The position numbers and the translations under genes are program-made. 64,000 nt of DNA from Brevibacillus brevis (GTDB taxonomy: Bacteria > Bacillota > Bacilli > Brevibacillales > Brevibacillaceae), in contig NZ_CP030117.1 of NCBI RefSeq assembly GCF_001039275.2, forward strand, positions 3,658,001 to 3,722,000, written 5' to 3'. Of this stretch, positions 23,230 through 31,820 are shown piece after piece; position 1 is the first letter of the stretch; each line of letters begins with the position of its first letter. The notes under the pieces were generated by a model. That model was not told the origin of the DNA. It saw only the letters and a list, made by a program, of their open reading frames with translations, and ran no database searches.

Positions 23230-23773
23230 TGCACCCCTTAAAGTAGACATTGGAAAAACCCCTACGGTTTACCGATGAAAACTTTAGGGGGTGTATTTTT
23301 ATGCCAGCAAAGAATGGGCAGAAGTTTAAGCATTATAGTGAATAACTTAAGTTGCACGCAATTCAGATGAGATTAAAGAGTGTTTCCAAACGGGTGATCA
23401 TGCAAGAATTGAAAATTCATGATGAGGACCGACTAAAGGTCTCGATGCGGAAGTATAGGAAACTCGGAGAGGACAATCAATTGGTCCTACAGACCTTTGA
23501 GAAAGCTTTTGAAAAGACGAAAGACGTGACTGGACTGATCGTTCACAGCGATCAAGGATTCCAATACACGTCCTACACTTACCACGACATGCTGCCAAAG
23601 GTTGGCGCCCAAATCAGCATGTCTAGAAGAGGCAACTGTTATGACAATGCCTCGATGGATGGAGAGCTTCCGCCCGCAGAGAAAATTAAAAAAGCTGACG
23701 CCTGTTGAATTCAGACGCCAGCTAGTGGCCTAACGGCCCGGTTTTTTCTTACTGTCCACTAAACGGGGCCTTG
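23230..23773 (+). mobile_element. Decayed IS3-family insertion sequence
   Basis: The left end CCCCTTAAAGTAGACATT and the right end, read inverted, CCCCGTTTAGTGGACAGT are imperfect terminal repeats. Between them an orfA start at 23301 (MPAKNGQKFKHYSE) meets a stop, and orfA resumes to KYRKLGE. It then jumps into the middle of orfB (NQLVLQTFEKAFEKTKDVTG, DDE landmarks SDQG and DNASM). It jumps again, with a frameshift, to the orfB end RPQRKLKKLTPVEFRRQLVA. Two internal deletions, stop and frameshift make it inactive. Its right end abuts the glnA 3' region. Confidence 0.9.
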
Positions 23774-23778
23774 ACCAT

Positions 23779-23859
23779 ACAGGCACAAGGGGTCTCGCTT
23801 ATTAATAAGCAGTCATGTATTGCTCGCGCTCCCAATCGTGAACGCGTGTGCGGAACATA
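23779..23859. repeat. 3' end of glnA (functional copy of the repeat)
   Basis: Partner of the repeat at 21461-21541 (79 of 81 identical). Here the coding part continues into intact glnA, but the left arm of the terminator hairpin is gone and IS3 end sequence takes its place. Confidence 0.95.
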
Positions 23860-25136
23860 TCCCACTCAATTTCTTTCGCTTCAATAAAGTGCACCAATGC
23901 GTGCTCGCCCAATGCTTCGCAAATCACCGGATCTGCTTTCAGGCACTCGATTGCTTCCTTCAAAGTAGCAGGCAAGTTCTCGATTCCGTTGGCTTCGCGG
24001 TCTTGCTCGGTCATCACGTAGATGTTGCGATCAATAGCAGCAGGTGGCGTAAGCTTGTTTTTGATTCCGTCCAAACCAGCTTTCAGCATAACTGCCAACG
24101 CCAAGTATGGGTTCGTTGCTGGGTCTGGGCTACGTACTTCAATACGCGTGCTCAAGCCTCTGGAAGCAGGGATACGGATCAATGGAGAACGGTTTTTCGC
24201 AGACCAAGCTACGTAGCAAGGAGCCTCGTAACCAGGAACCAAACGCTTGTAAGAGTTTACGAGCGGGTTCGTGATCGCTGTAAAGCTGCGAGCATGCTGC
24301 AAAATACCTGCCAGATAATGCTTCGCTGTTTGGCTCAGTCCCATTACATCAGACTCGTCATAGAAAGCATTTTCTTTACCACGGAACAGCGATTGGTTCG
24401 CGTGCATACCGGAACCAGCTACACCATACAGCGGTTTTGGCATGAACGTGGCATGCAGACCGTGTTTTTGCGCGATCGTTTTAACAACCAGTTTGAACGT
24501 CAAGATTTGGTCAGCTGCTTGGAGTGCATTTGCATACTTGAAGTCGATTTCGTGTTGACCTGGAGCTACCTCGTGGTGAGATGCTTCCACTTCAAAGCCC
24601 ATTTTCTCCAACGTCAATACGATATCACGACGGCAGTTTTCACCGGAGTCGAGTGGAGCAAAGTCGAAGTATCCGCCTTGGTCGTTCAGATCCAGCGTTG
24701 GCTCACCTTTTGCATCCAGCTTGAATAGGAAAAACTCAGGCTCTGGACCTACGTTGAAAGCTGTGAAGCCCATTTCTTCCGCTTCTTTCAAGGCACGCTT
24801 TAGGATGTAGCGCGGATCTCCTTCGAATGGAGAGCCATCTGGCATGTGGATATCACAGATCAGACGTGCAATTTTACCAAACTCATTGCCCCACGGGAAT
24901 ACAACCCATGTATCCAGATCAGGTACCAGGTACATGTCGGATTCCTCGATGCGAACGAAGCCCTCGATGGAAGAACCATCAAACATCATTTTGCCATCGA
25001 GTGCTTTTGGCAATTGGGACAGCGGGATTTCTACGTTTTTAATGATCCCCATCAGGTCGGTAAACTGCAGTCGGATATACCTTACGTCCTCTTCTTGGGC
25101 CATGCGCATGATGTCTTCTCTTGTAAACTTGCTCAC
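23802..25136 (-). CDS. glnA: Glutamine synthetase, type I
   Basis: A 444-residue GS I-alpha enzyme, same length as Bacillus GlnA. It makes glutamine from glutamate, ammonia and ATP. Landmarks: [12 protein letters not shown] and FDGSSIEGF in the N-terminal beta-grasp domain, [11 protein letters not shown] with metal-binding Glu, [10 protein letters not shown] (ATP/glutamate), NRSPLIRIP, and the C-terminal [14 protein letters not shown]. The I-alpha type lacks the adenylylation loop and is controlled by feedback and by complex with GlnR. Start is GTG with AGGAGGAGA upstream. It is 35 bp downstream of glnR. Its natural terminator appears displaced 2.3 kb to the left. Confidence 0.98.
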   Translation of the reverse strand: MSKFTREDIMRMAQEEDVRYIRLQFTDLMGIIKNVEIPLSQLPKALDGKMMFDGSSIEGFVRIEESDMYLVPDLDTWVVFPWGNEFGKIARLICDIHMPDGSPFEGDPRYILKRALKEAEEMGFTAFNVGPEPEFFLFKLDAKGEPTLDLNDQGGYFDFAPLDSGENCRRDIVLTLEKMGFEVEASHHEVAPGQHEIDFKYANALQAADQILTFKLVVKTIAQKHGLHATFMPKPLYGVAGSGMHANQSLFRGKENAFYDESDVMGLSQTAKHYLAGILQHARSFTAITNPLVNSYKRLVPGYEAPCYVAWSAKNRSPLIRIPASRGLSTRIEVRSPDPATNPYLALAVMLKAGLDGIKNKLTPPAAIDRNIYVMTEQDREANGIENLPATLKEAIECLKADPVICEALGEHALVHFIEAKEIEWDMFRTRVHDWEREQYMTAY

Positions 25137-25171
25137 ATTTCTCTCCTCCTGTCTCTATATCAGCTTTCTAT

Positions 25172-25582
25172 CTAGTGGAAGAAGCGGGAAAGCTCTCCAC
25201 GTATCAATGCACCCTCGCCATGGCGAGTGGCATCGCGATACATAATCTGTTGCCTTAGGAGCTGATGCAGCTCTTTGTCGGACATGTCCTTGCGTTTCTC
25301 TTCGGACGTCGTCGTAATCTCTGTTTGTTCCAAAGCAGGCTCTTGCATTTGCAGGACTTGCTTGATCCCAGCAATATTCAGTCCTTTTTCAATCAGAGCC
25401 TTAATCTCCAACAAGCGATCTACGTCGTTGAAAGAAAAGAGCCTCTGCTTCCCTTCTGTGCGGGCGGGCTGAATCAGGTCGTTTTGTTCGTAATAACGGA
25501 TTTGCCTCGCAGTGAGATCCGTCAGCTTCATGACGATCCCAATGGGAAAGAGGGCCATATTCCGGCGAAGGTCATCACTCAT
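25172..25582 (-). CDS. glnR: Nitrogen regulator GlnR (MerR family)
   Basis: A 136-residue MerR-type repressor. The N-terminal winged helix contains VMKLTDLTARQIRYYEQNDL then IQPARTEGKQRLFSFNDVDR, nearly diagnostic of GlnR/TnrA. The C-terminal tail of about 40 residues ends RGELSRFF, the segment through which feedback-inhibited glutamine synthetase activates GlnR. First gene of glnRA with a GlnR/TnrA box upstream, so autorepressed under nitrogen excess. Confidence 0.97.
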   Translation of the reverse strand: MSDDLRRNMALFPIGIVMKLTDLTARQIRYYEQNDLIQPARTEGKQRLFSFNDVDRLLEIKALIEKGLNIAGIKQVLQMQEPALEQTEITTTSEEKRKDMSDKELHQLLRQQIMYRDATRHGEGALIRGELSRFFH

Positions 25583-25649
25583 GACTTGTCCCTCCTGTTT
25601 CGTATTTCTTAGTCTTATTCTATTTTATAACAAAATCCCTGTCAATAGA

Positions 25650-25666
25650 TGTTAGATAATATTACA
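25650..25666. promoter_or_regulatory. GlnR/TnrA box of the glnRA operon
   Basis: TGTTAGATAATATTACA fits TGTNA-N7-TNACA exactly, 68 bp upstream of the glnR start. A second inverted repeat ATGTA...TACAT (25676-25693) sits 10 bp further up but has one base too few between half-sites; it may be a weaker operator. Confidence 0.9.
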
Positions 25667-25698
25667 CAGAAAGTTATGTACGTTTTTTTACATGAAAT

Positions 25699-25731
25699 AA
25701 CGGCATCCTCCTTCATCCAGAGAATGCCGTT
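25699..25731 (-). terminator. Hairpin after ynbB
   Basis: AACGGCAT and ATGCCGTT arms, extended by GGA/TCC-type inner pairs, 20 bp after the stop of the minus-strand ynbB homologue; T tail weak (ATTTCATG). Confidence 0.55.
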
Positions 25732-25750
25732 CAATCCTTGCGATTTTATC

Positions 25751-27028
25751 CTATTCACCCGGTATTTCGAGTAAGCCTTTTTCCAGCATCCCGTTCAACG
25801 CCGTCAAAATCCCCACTTTTACGTGCGAGTACGTCAACCCGCCTTGAACGAAGCCCAAGTACGGTGGACGAATCGGGCCATCTGCTGAGAATTCAATGCT
25901 CGCCCCTTGAATAAACGTACCTGCTGCCATAATCACAGGATCAGCATATCCAGGCATTTCGCTTGGATACGGAGTGACGTGTGAATCAACTGGTGCTGCT
26001 TTTTGTATCCCTTGGCAAAACGTAATCAGTCGTTCCGCACTGCCGAATTCCACGGATTGAATCAGGTCAGTCCGCGGCTCATGCCACAGTGGATTTGTTT
26101 TGAAGCCCAGACGTTCCAGCATTGCCGAAGAGAATACCGCTCCCTTTAAAGCTTCTCCCACTACGTGTGGAGCCAAGAAAAAGCCTTGGTACATCTCCAG
26201 TAGCGAATAGAGCGATGCACCACCCTCTGCGCCAATTCCCGGTGCTGCCATCCGATACGAAGCAAGCTGAACCAAATCCTCGCGTCCTACTATATAACCA
26301 CCTGTTTTGACTAGGCCGCCACCCGGGTTTTTGATGAGAGAGCCTGCCATGATGTCTGCACCTACGTGCAATGGCTCTTGCTCCTCCGTGAACTCTCCGT
26401 AGCAGTTATCTACAAATACGATCAGATCAGGCTTGATTTCTTTTACAACCCGAATCATTTCTTGGATTTTCGCAATGGTGAAAGAAGGTCGATCTGCATA
26501 GCCTCGCGAACGTTGAATCCCAATGACCTTCGTCTTTGGTGTAATCGCTTGTGCGACTGCGACAAAATCAATTTCACCTTCTGGCGTCAAAGGCACATAG
26601 CTGTAGCCGATGCCGTAATCCTTGAGTGAGCCTTGCCCTTCTCCGCGCACACCTACTACTTCTTCAAGCGTATCGTACGGTTTGCCCGTAATATAGAGAA
26701 GATCGTCGCCTGGACGAAGAATGCCAAACAAAGAAATTGCGATCGCATGCGTCCCCGAGATTATATGGTTACGCACCAATGCCGCTTCTCCACCAAACAC
26801 CTCGGCGTAAATCGATTCTAACGTTGCACGTCCGGAATCATCATAGCCATAGCCAGTGGATGTTGAAAAATGAAATTCATTGACTTCATGCTTTTGGAAG
26901 GAACGCAATACTTTCAGTTGATTCGTATCCACCAAAGCAGAAATTTGACGATGTCTCTCTGAGATCGTCGCTTCTACCTCCATTACGAGGGGGCGAAGCT
27001 TTTCTCCATGGGAAAAATATGAAAACAT
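25751..27028 (-). CDS. ynbB: Methionine gamma-lyase family PLP enzyme (YnbB)
   Basis: A 425-residue fold-type I PLP protein of the family once called aluminium-resistance protein. Key segments: RNHIISGTHAIAISLFGILR (cofactor ring region), VFVDNCYGEFTEEQEPLHVG with Asp for the PLP nitrogen, and AGSLIKNPGGGLVKTGGYIV with the probable Schiff-base Lys. Biochemical function in bacilli is not settled. It starts 7 bp after hflX stops and is probably translated from the same mRNA; hflX-ynbB-glnR-glnA order is conserved in Bacillus. Confidence 0.92.
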   Translation of the reverse strand: MFSYFSHGEKLRPLVMEVEATISERHRQISALVDTNQLKVLRSFQKHEVNEFHFSTSTGYGYDDSGRATLESIYAEVFGGEAALVRNHIISGTHAIAISLFGILRPGDDLLYITGKPYDTLEEVVGVRGEGQGSLKDYGIGYSYVPLTPEGEIDFVAVAQAITPKTKVIGIQRSRGYADRPSFTIAKIQEMIRVVKEIKPDLIVFVDNCYGEFTEEQEPLHVGADIMAGSLIKNPGGGLVKTGGYIVGREDLVQLASYRMAAPGIGAEGGASLYSLLEMYQGFFLAPHVVGEALKGAVFSSAMLERLGFKTNPLWHEPRTDLIQSVEFGSAERLITFCQGIQKAAPVDSHVTPYPSEMPGYADPVIMAAGTFIQGASIEFSADGPIRPPYLGFVQGGLTYSHVKVGILTALNGMLEKGLLEIPGE

Positions 27029-27035
27029 CTGTTAC

Positions 27036-28328
27036 TTACCAACTCTCTTCAACAGTCTCTGGTTTATCCAGGAGGAAAGGAGCAATCTTGCCGTATATCG
27101 GATTATCCTTGTTCACACGGACGGTGATCAAGTAGGCCGCTTCCTCTTCATTAAATTCTTGTTCCATCTCTACCCCATCCCGATGCAGAAGGGAGAGAAT
27201 GTCTCCACGCTCAACAGGAACGCGCAGCTTCATCTCATTGAAAGATTGCAGAGCAAATGACTCAATCCGGCTGAGCAATTGCTTCAGGTCATCTTCCCGC
27301 ATGGCAGAAATCAGAATCGATTCGTCTGCACGCGGCAAGTAAGAACCCTCTGCAAGCATATCTGCCTTGTTGAAAACGACTAGCTGCGGTATTTCTTCTG
27401 CTTTTAGCTCGCGCAAAATCTTGTCTACAACTTCCATGTGTACTTGAAAATCAGGGTGATGACTATCCACCACATGCAGGATGAGGTCCGCTTCCTTTAC
27501 ACCTTCCAGTGTCGAACGGAATGCAGCGACCAGACTCGTTGGCAAGTCCTGAATAAAACCAACCGTATCTGTTAAAAGCACATCGAGTCCGCTCGGCAAC
27601 TCCAATTGCCTAGTCGTCGGGTCTAAAGTGGCAAACAGTTTGTCTTCCTGCAACGTGTTTGCATTCGTAAGCTTGTTGAGGATCGTCGACTTCCCAGCAT
27701 TCGTATAACCGACCAACGCAATCTGGAACACATTGTTTTTCTTCCGACGCTCCCGATGCAATTGTCTCGTCCGAACGGTATCCTCTAATTGTTGCTTGAG
27801 TTCACTGATCCGCTTGCGAATATGACGACGGTCACTTTCCAGCTTGGTTTCACCCGGACCACGCGTACCGATACCACCTCCGAGACGGGAAAGCTGTTTC
27901 CCTTGCCCGGCAAGCCGCGGCAGCAAGTAGTTGTACTGCGCCAGCTCTACCTGGATTTTCCCTTCGCGCGACTGTGCACGTCCTGCGAAAATATCCAAAA
28001 TGAGCTGCGTGCGATCAATCACTTTGCAATCAAAAACTTTATCCAAATTACGAGTCTGACTCGGAGACAACTCATCGTTGAAAATGATGACGTCCACATC
28101 CAGCTCTTCGGCTCTCTGCGCGATTTCATCAATTTTTCCTGTCCCCAAATACCAGGCAGAATCAACCCGGTCCCGATTTTGCGTGATGACGTCCAATACT
28201 TCTACACCAGCAGTATCGGCCAGCTCATGCAATTCTTCCATGGAAAGACGGGTTCTTTCTTCATCCCGGTTATCTAAATAGCAACCAACCAGTATGGCTG
28301 TTTCTTGCGTTTTGATCAGATCGTTCAC
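27036..28328 (-). CDS. hflX: Ribosome-associated GTPase HflX
   Basis: About 430 residues. The N-terminal HflX domain contains VITQNRDRVDSAWYLGTGKI and the Gly-rich RLGGGIGTRGPGETKLESDR; the G domain follows with G1 ALVGYTNAGKST, G3 TDTVGFIQDLP and G4 VVFNKADM, then a short C-terminal domain. HflX splits stalled or hibernating 70S ribosomes. A GTG at 28328 with AAGGGG upstream is preferred; an in-frame ATG at 28346 without ribosome binding site would add six residues. Confidence 0.95.
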   Translation of the reverse strand: MNDLIKTQETAILVGCYLDNRDEERTRLSMEELHELADTAGVEVLDVITQNRDRVDSAWYLGTGKIDEIAQRAEELDVDVIIFNDELSPSQTRNLDKVFDCKVIDRTQLILDIFAGRAQSREGKIQVELAQYNYLLPRLAGQGKQLSRLGGGIGTRGPGETKLESDRRHIRKRISELKQQLEDTVRTRQLHRERRKKNNVFQIALVGYTNAGKSTILNKLTNANTLQEDKLFATLDPTTRQLELPSGLDVLLTDTVGFIQDLPTSLVAAFRSTLEGVKEADLILHVVDSHHPDFQVHMEVVDKILRELKAEEIPQLVVFNKADMLAEGSYLPRADESILISAMREDDLKQLLSRIESFALQSFNEMKLRVPVERGDILSLLHRDGVEMEQEFNEEEAAYLITVRVNKDNPIYGKIAPFLLDKPETVEESW

Positions 28329-28415
28329 CGATTCACGCCCCTTCATGCACTATCATACCACATTTTGCCCAAAACGTTACGACAGCGGGGCACGTCAACT
28401 GAAATCAACTTTTAG

Positions 28416-29333
28416 TCATGGGTTACCTGCCGCTTTCTCCGAGAAAATCTCCTTCACAAAAAGCGGAATCACTTTGCTAATCACTTTGCGGAGCTCCTTC
28501 TCATCATATCCATCAGGCAGGGCATCCGCCTCTTCCTTGATGAGATCTTCATAAATGCGGAGATTCAGATTTTTCAGGATAACCCCCATGTGTTTTACGT
28601 CAAATGTCTCTTCCAGTACACCTTCATCAATCAATTTGTAGAGAAACTTCTCCACACGTGCGAGCGTCACATACTGCTCTACAAACAACACTTCTTCCGA
28701 TTTCGGTTGATTCGGGTCTTTCGGTGGCTTTTGACGTTTGACTTCACTAAATACATCCGTGACGATTTTGACAAATAGCTGCCGGCCAAAACGATCCCGG
28801 TAATCGGCATTTTTCACGACAATGCCCTCACCGATTTCTTCATCTCGAAGCTTGCCACCTAGCGCTGTTTTGCCGACAAACGATTTGAGATGCTCTTCCC
28901 CTTGGTATTCCCCCCGATAAAAGACCGGCACGAGATGCAAGCCAAGCCGCTGCGCTTCCCTTTCCACGATAGGGAAATCCACATATTCGCAGGCAGCGGT
29001 ATCGTACATATCAAATATAATGAACTGCTTTTCATACTGAGGATATTTGATTTTATGCGGATTCAACCACTCTCCGAAGTAAACCATGCCCGCCACGATT
29101 TCCTCTTTCGGGAGCTGTTGTGTCCATTGGAAAAAGCCGTGCAGATTCTCTTCCTCATGCAATTCCATATTTCGAGAGAATGCCCGGATGCAGTTTGTTT
29201 CTTCATCGTATCGAAAGCTTGCATTCGCTCCGTCAAGCTTTTCTTGAATGATAATGGAATCGCCTTCCTTGAATACACCTTCTGTCGTTTGATGGCCGAG
29301 ACGTATGATGTCCGTATATTTCTTTTGCTCCAT
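28416..29333 (-). CDS. RNA ligase family protein
   Basis: A 305-residue protein with covalent nucleotidyltransferase motifs of the Rnl2-like group. Motif I is IIIQEKLDGANASFRYDEE (K-x-D-G, with the Lys for AMP), motif III-like YFGEWLNPHKIKYP, FIIFDMYD, motif IV EEIGEGIVVKNADYR and motif V LFVKIVTDVF. The C-terminal 90 residues are helical. Such enzymes seal nicked RNA, but the physiological role of chromosomal bacterial versions is unknown. Start ATG 29333 follows GGAGG (in-frame ATG 29348 overlaps that site). It lies 87 bp upstream of hflX on the same strand. Confidence 0.88.
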   Translation of the reverse strand: MEQKKYTDIIRLGHQTTEGVFKEGDSIIIQEKLDGANASFRYDEETNCIRAFSRNMELHEEENLHGFFQWTQQLPKEEIVAGMVYFGEWLNPHKIKYPQYEKQFIIFDMYDTAACEYVDFPIVEREAQRLGLHLVPVFYRGEYQGEEHLKSFVGKTALGGKLRDEEIGEGIVVKNADYRDRFGRQLFVKIVTDVFSEVKRQKPPKDPNQPKSEEVLFVEQYVTLARVEKFLYKLIDEGVLEETFDVKHMGVILKNLNLRIYEDLIKEEADALPDGYDEKELRKVISKVIPLFVKEIFSEKAAGNP

Positions 29334-29422
29334 ATTGTTCCTCCGCATTTTGCTAAAGTCCTTTATTTTGGAAGATTATATCATATTGTGGAATTCCCAA
29401 CAGGAATCGTTGAAGATATCAA

Positions 29423-29464
29423 AACGACCATCACTCTTTGTTTACGGAGTAATGGTCGTTTTAT
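29423..29464. terminator. Terminator with AACGACCAT stem
   Basis: AACGACCAT and ATGGTCGTT arms plus ACTC/GGAGT inner pairs; T on plus side, A run (T on minus) at 29421-29424. It probably ends minus-strand transcripts from the secreted-protein gene and the DUF3221 remnant. Confidence 0.75.
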
Positions 29465-29475
29465 CTGACTTGCTA

Positions 29476-29613
29476 TCATTCTTTTGGGAAGTGCCACTCT
29501 GCTTCGTAGTTTGTACTGTCATTCGACTTCGTTTCATCATTTTCTATGACTAACAGACTTTTTTTATCTGTATCTTTTTCAATGACGTATCCTACATAGC
29601 TAAAAGCAGTCAA
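29476..29613 (-). pseudogene. DUF3221-like C-terminal remnant
   Basis: Right after the stop of the secreted-protein gene, a minus-strand frame reads AFSYVGYVIEKDTDKKSLLV, then IENDETKSND and ends EAEWHFPKE. The GYVIEKD opening is characteristic of the DUF3221 domain found in secreted bacillar proteins. About 46 codons remain, with no signal peptide and most of the domain missing. Confidence 0.55.
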
Positions 29614-29619
29614 TCGAGA

Positions 29620-30063
29620 TTACCAAGTATAATTACTGAGTCCAGCACTTGCATTTTGGTCTTGAGAGACATTTAGCTCGATGTAATAGAGCGTACCCGA
29701 CTCTAACCAAACATCTTTTGTTGCGCTTCTAATACCATTATAGGAATCCTCGTAATTAATACTAACCGAAGCGACTTCTTGATCAAATCCCCAGCTAACC
29801 ACTTTCATGACACGAGCGGTAGCGGAAGTTACATTGTTTTCTATAGTAAGATTGATACGCCCATATTGCCCAGCACCGTTAATATTACTACTTTTGGCTG
29901 ACTGCCCTTTTTTCGCATCGGCATAAGTTTGTTGAGGAGTGATACTAGCAACCTCTGCTTGAGAATCAGCAACATTTGCCTTGGAAATATTAACCGGGAA
30001 CAGTCCAACAATTCCAGTGAGTGCTAGAGTACTTGCTAATACAACCTTGCTGATTTTTGACAT
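29620..30063 (-). CDS. Secreted protein of unknown function (147 aa)
   Basis: Residues 1-29 form a signal peptide (KISKVVLASTLALTGIVGLF, cleavage after SKA). A polar linker (QTYADAKKGQSAKSSNINGA) precedes a beta-rich domain of about 85 residues (GRINLTIENNVTSATARVMK to NASAGLSNYTW). No cysteine or anchor. GAGGTGTAATT precedes the ATG. Divergent from the secreted protein at 30238, with a shared 174-bp AT-rich promoter region. Confidence 0.7.
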   Translation of the reverse strand: MSKISKVVLASTLALTGIVGLFPVNISKANVADSQAEVASITPQQTYADAKKGQSAKSSNINGAGQYGRINLTIENNVTSATARVMKVVSWGFDQEVASVSINYEDSYNGIRSATKDVWLESGTLYYIELNVSQDQNASAGLSNYTW

Positions 30064-30237
30064 AATTACACCTCATTTCGAATTTTAAGGATATTACTTA
30101 AGCTAGTTTATGTTATTACCTTTTAATTGTCAAAATATGTATACATTTCCATTTCAACACAATTACATCAATTAATGTATAATATTAACATTCCTGTTAT
30201 ATTTCCAAAAATTTCAATTATGAAAGGAATTTCATTT

Positions 30238-30609
30238 ATGAACAAATTGTTTAACAAAGGTTCAATTTTCACGCTTATGCTCATGTTTGTTCTGGTAATA
30301 GCACCAGTAGCATCAGCAGCAGAGAAAACAGTGAATTGGAATTTCTACTTCTTTGGCTCAAACCTTACCTCGACTGAACAAATTTATCTGGACACCGATC
30401 GATCTGTTGAATACGGATGGTCTAACAAAGAAGGAGGCGACGTTAGAGTTGCTATTATAACTGTAGGCGATGGCAAAGAAGTAGCGTATATGACCGCCAC
30501 TGCTTATGGTGGAGGTACAATTGTTGATTTGCCTAAAGGTCATTATCTTTTACAAGTAAGTGGAAGTGCTTGGACTACATCCACTGGTACTGCCTATATT
30601 AAATACTGA
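30238..30609 (+). CDS. Secreted protein of unknown function (123 aa)
   Basis: The ATG at 30238 has AAAGGA upstream and starts a clear signal peptide (GSIFTLMLMFVLVIAPVASA, then AEKTV). A longer reading from 30127 lacks a ribosome binding site. The mature 95 residues form a beta-sandwich-like pattern (QIYLDTDRSVEYGWSNKEGG, then GGTIVDLPKGHYLLQVSGSA, ending GTAYIKY). The EQIYL...GHYLLQV plan is also seen in the protein at 9013. Divergent partner of the gene at 29620; strong terminator follows. Confidence 0.7.
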   Translation: MNKLFNKGSIFTLMLMFVLVIAPVASAAEKTVNWNFYFFGSNLTSTEQIYLDTDRSVEYGWSNKEGGDVRVAIITVGDGKEVAYMTATAYGGGTIVDLPKGHYLLQVSGSAWTTSTGTAYIKY

Positions 30610-30636
30610 TATTACTCTTGGGAAATAGAACAGGAT

Positions 30637-30662
30637 AGCCGCTCAAAAAGAGCGGCTTTTTC
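30637..30662 (+). terminator. Rho-independent terminator
   Basis: AGCCGCTC and GAGCGGCT, 5-base A loop, then five T. Confidence 0.9.
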
Positions 30663-30828
30663 GTTTCTTGGAGGGACATCTTTGTAGTAATTGCCGCACC
30701 AATAACTGTTGGCCCAAATTCGTTACCCATAAATGACTTGTCCAATTCAATCTCTTGCGTAAAAATTGGCAGGTTTTCCGATGTTCCTGAGTATACTTTC
30801 TGTATGATGGTCAAGGCAGGTGAAACAT

Positions 30829-31779
30829 GTGAAGCAAGCAGGAGCCATTCCTCAAACGGAGGTGCTCGAATCTTCAAGTAGTAATAATCGAATTCAAGTT
30901 GTATTTAATCGACCAGTAAGTGTTAAGCAGCTAAATACTTTACCTGAAATAGTTCGTACGACGTCGAGTTCCAATTTAACAACTGTTTTTGAAGAATTAG
31001 AAAGCCTGATTGGTTTACATGAAGCCAAGAAAACGATCTATGAAATTTATGCGCTCATCAAAATGAATAAAGCAAGGGAACGACACGGGCTTAAAATTGA
31101 GAAGCAAGTTTTCCATATGGTTTTTAAAGGAAATCCCGGTACCGGGAAAACAACAATTGCACGCCTTTTCGGAAAGATCTTTAAGGAAATGGGTGTTTTA
31201 ACGAAGGGCCATCTAACTGAAGTTGAACGTGCAGATCTCGTTGGTGAATTTATTGGGCACACGGCACAAAAGACCCGTGATCTTGTTAAGAAAGCCATGG
31301 GCGGAATACTGTTTATCGATGAGGCCTACTCATTAGCTCGTGGCGGTGAAAAAGATTTTGGAAAAGAGGCTGTAGACTGTCTTACAAAATGCCTGGAGGA
31401 CTTTGGCAATGATTTCGTCTGTATAATTGCAGGTTACAATGATGAAATGGATACATTCCTTGAGTTAAATCCGGGACTGCCCTCACGCTTTCCCGTCCAC
31501 ATCAACTTTGCTGATTATGAGGTTGATGAGTTGATGGATATTGCACATCTAATGGCAAAGAACAAGGAGTATCGAATCTCTGCTGAAGCAAGTGAAAAAC
31601 TGAGAAGAAGACTGCTAACAGTAACGAGTGATCCATTTCATGTAAATTTCAGCAATGCGAGATATGTACGAAATAATATTGAAAAGGCGATACGTGTGCA
31701 AGCTGTTAGATTGCTCAAAATTCCTGACCCAACCCGTGATGATTTAATGAATTTGAAGTCTGAGGATTTTTCCATTTAG
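30829..31779 (+). CDS. spoVK: Stage V sporulation protein K (AAA ATPase)
   Basis: A 316-residue CbbX/SpoVK-type AAA protein. Landmarks are LESLIGLHEAKKTIYEIYAL, Walker A VFKGNPGTGKTTIARLF, ERADLVGEFIGHTAQKTRDL, Walker B GILFIDEAYSLARGGEKDFG, sensor 1 IIAGYNDEM and the arginine-finger region LPSRFPVHINF. SpoVK is needed for spore maturation in B. subtilis, where it neighbours ynbA/hflX as here. The GTG at 30829 with AGGTGA upstream is preferred to a GTG nine bases earlier. Unlike its neighbours it is on the plus strand. Confidence 0.9.
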   Translation: MKQAGAIPQTEVLESSSSNNRIQVVFNRPVSVKQLNTLPEIVRTTSSSNLTTVFEELESLIGLHEAKKTIYEIYALIKMNKARERHGLKIEKQVFHMVFKGNPGTGKTTIARLFGKIFKEMGVLTKGHLTEVERADLVGEFIGHTAQKTRDLVKKAMGGILFIDEAYSLARGGEKDFGKEAVDCLTKCLEDFGNDFVCIIAGYNDEMDTFLELNPGLPSRFPVHINFADYEVDELMDIAHLMAKNKEYRISAEASEKLRRRLLTVTSDPFHVNFSNARYVRNNIEKAIRVQAVRLLKIPDPTRDDLMNLKSEDFSI

Positions 31780-31788
31780 AAACAATAA

Positions 31789-31820
31789 AATCCCTCATAT
31801 TGAGGGATTCTACTTTTTTA
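31789..31820. terminator. Bidirectional terminator between spoVK and DUF4184 gene
   Basis: AATCCCTCA and TGAGGGATT arms with a 3-base loop; minus-strand side followed by TTATTG, plus side by CTACTTTTTT. Overlaps the last codons of the DUF4184 gene. Confidence 0.7.

Noticed and set aside
23820-24728. 302-codon plus-strand frame opposite glnA
   Set aside because: Antisense shadow of glnA, no ribosome binding site.
25676-25693. ATGTA...TACAT repeat as a second full GlnR box
   Set aside because: One base short of the TGTNA-N7-TNACA spacing; mentioned only as a possible weak site.
30599-30877. 92-codon minus-strand frame (contains NLPIFTQEIELDKSFMGNEF)
   Set aside because: Some protein-like character, but it overlaps a plus-strand terminator and the spoVK start, has no ribosome binding site and no recognised family; at most a remnant.
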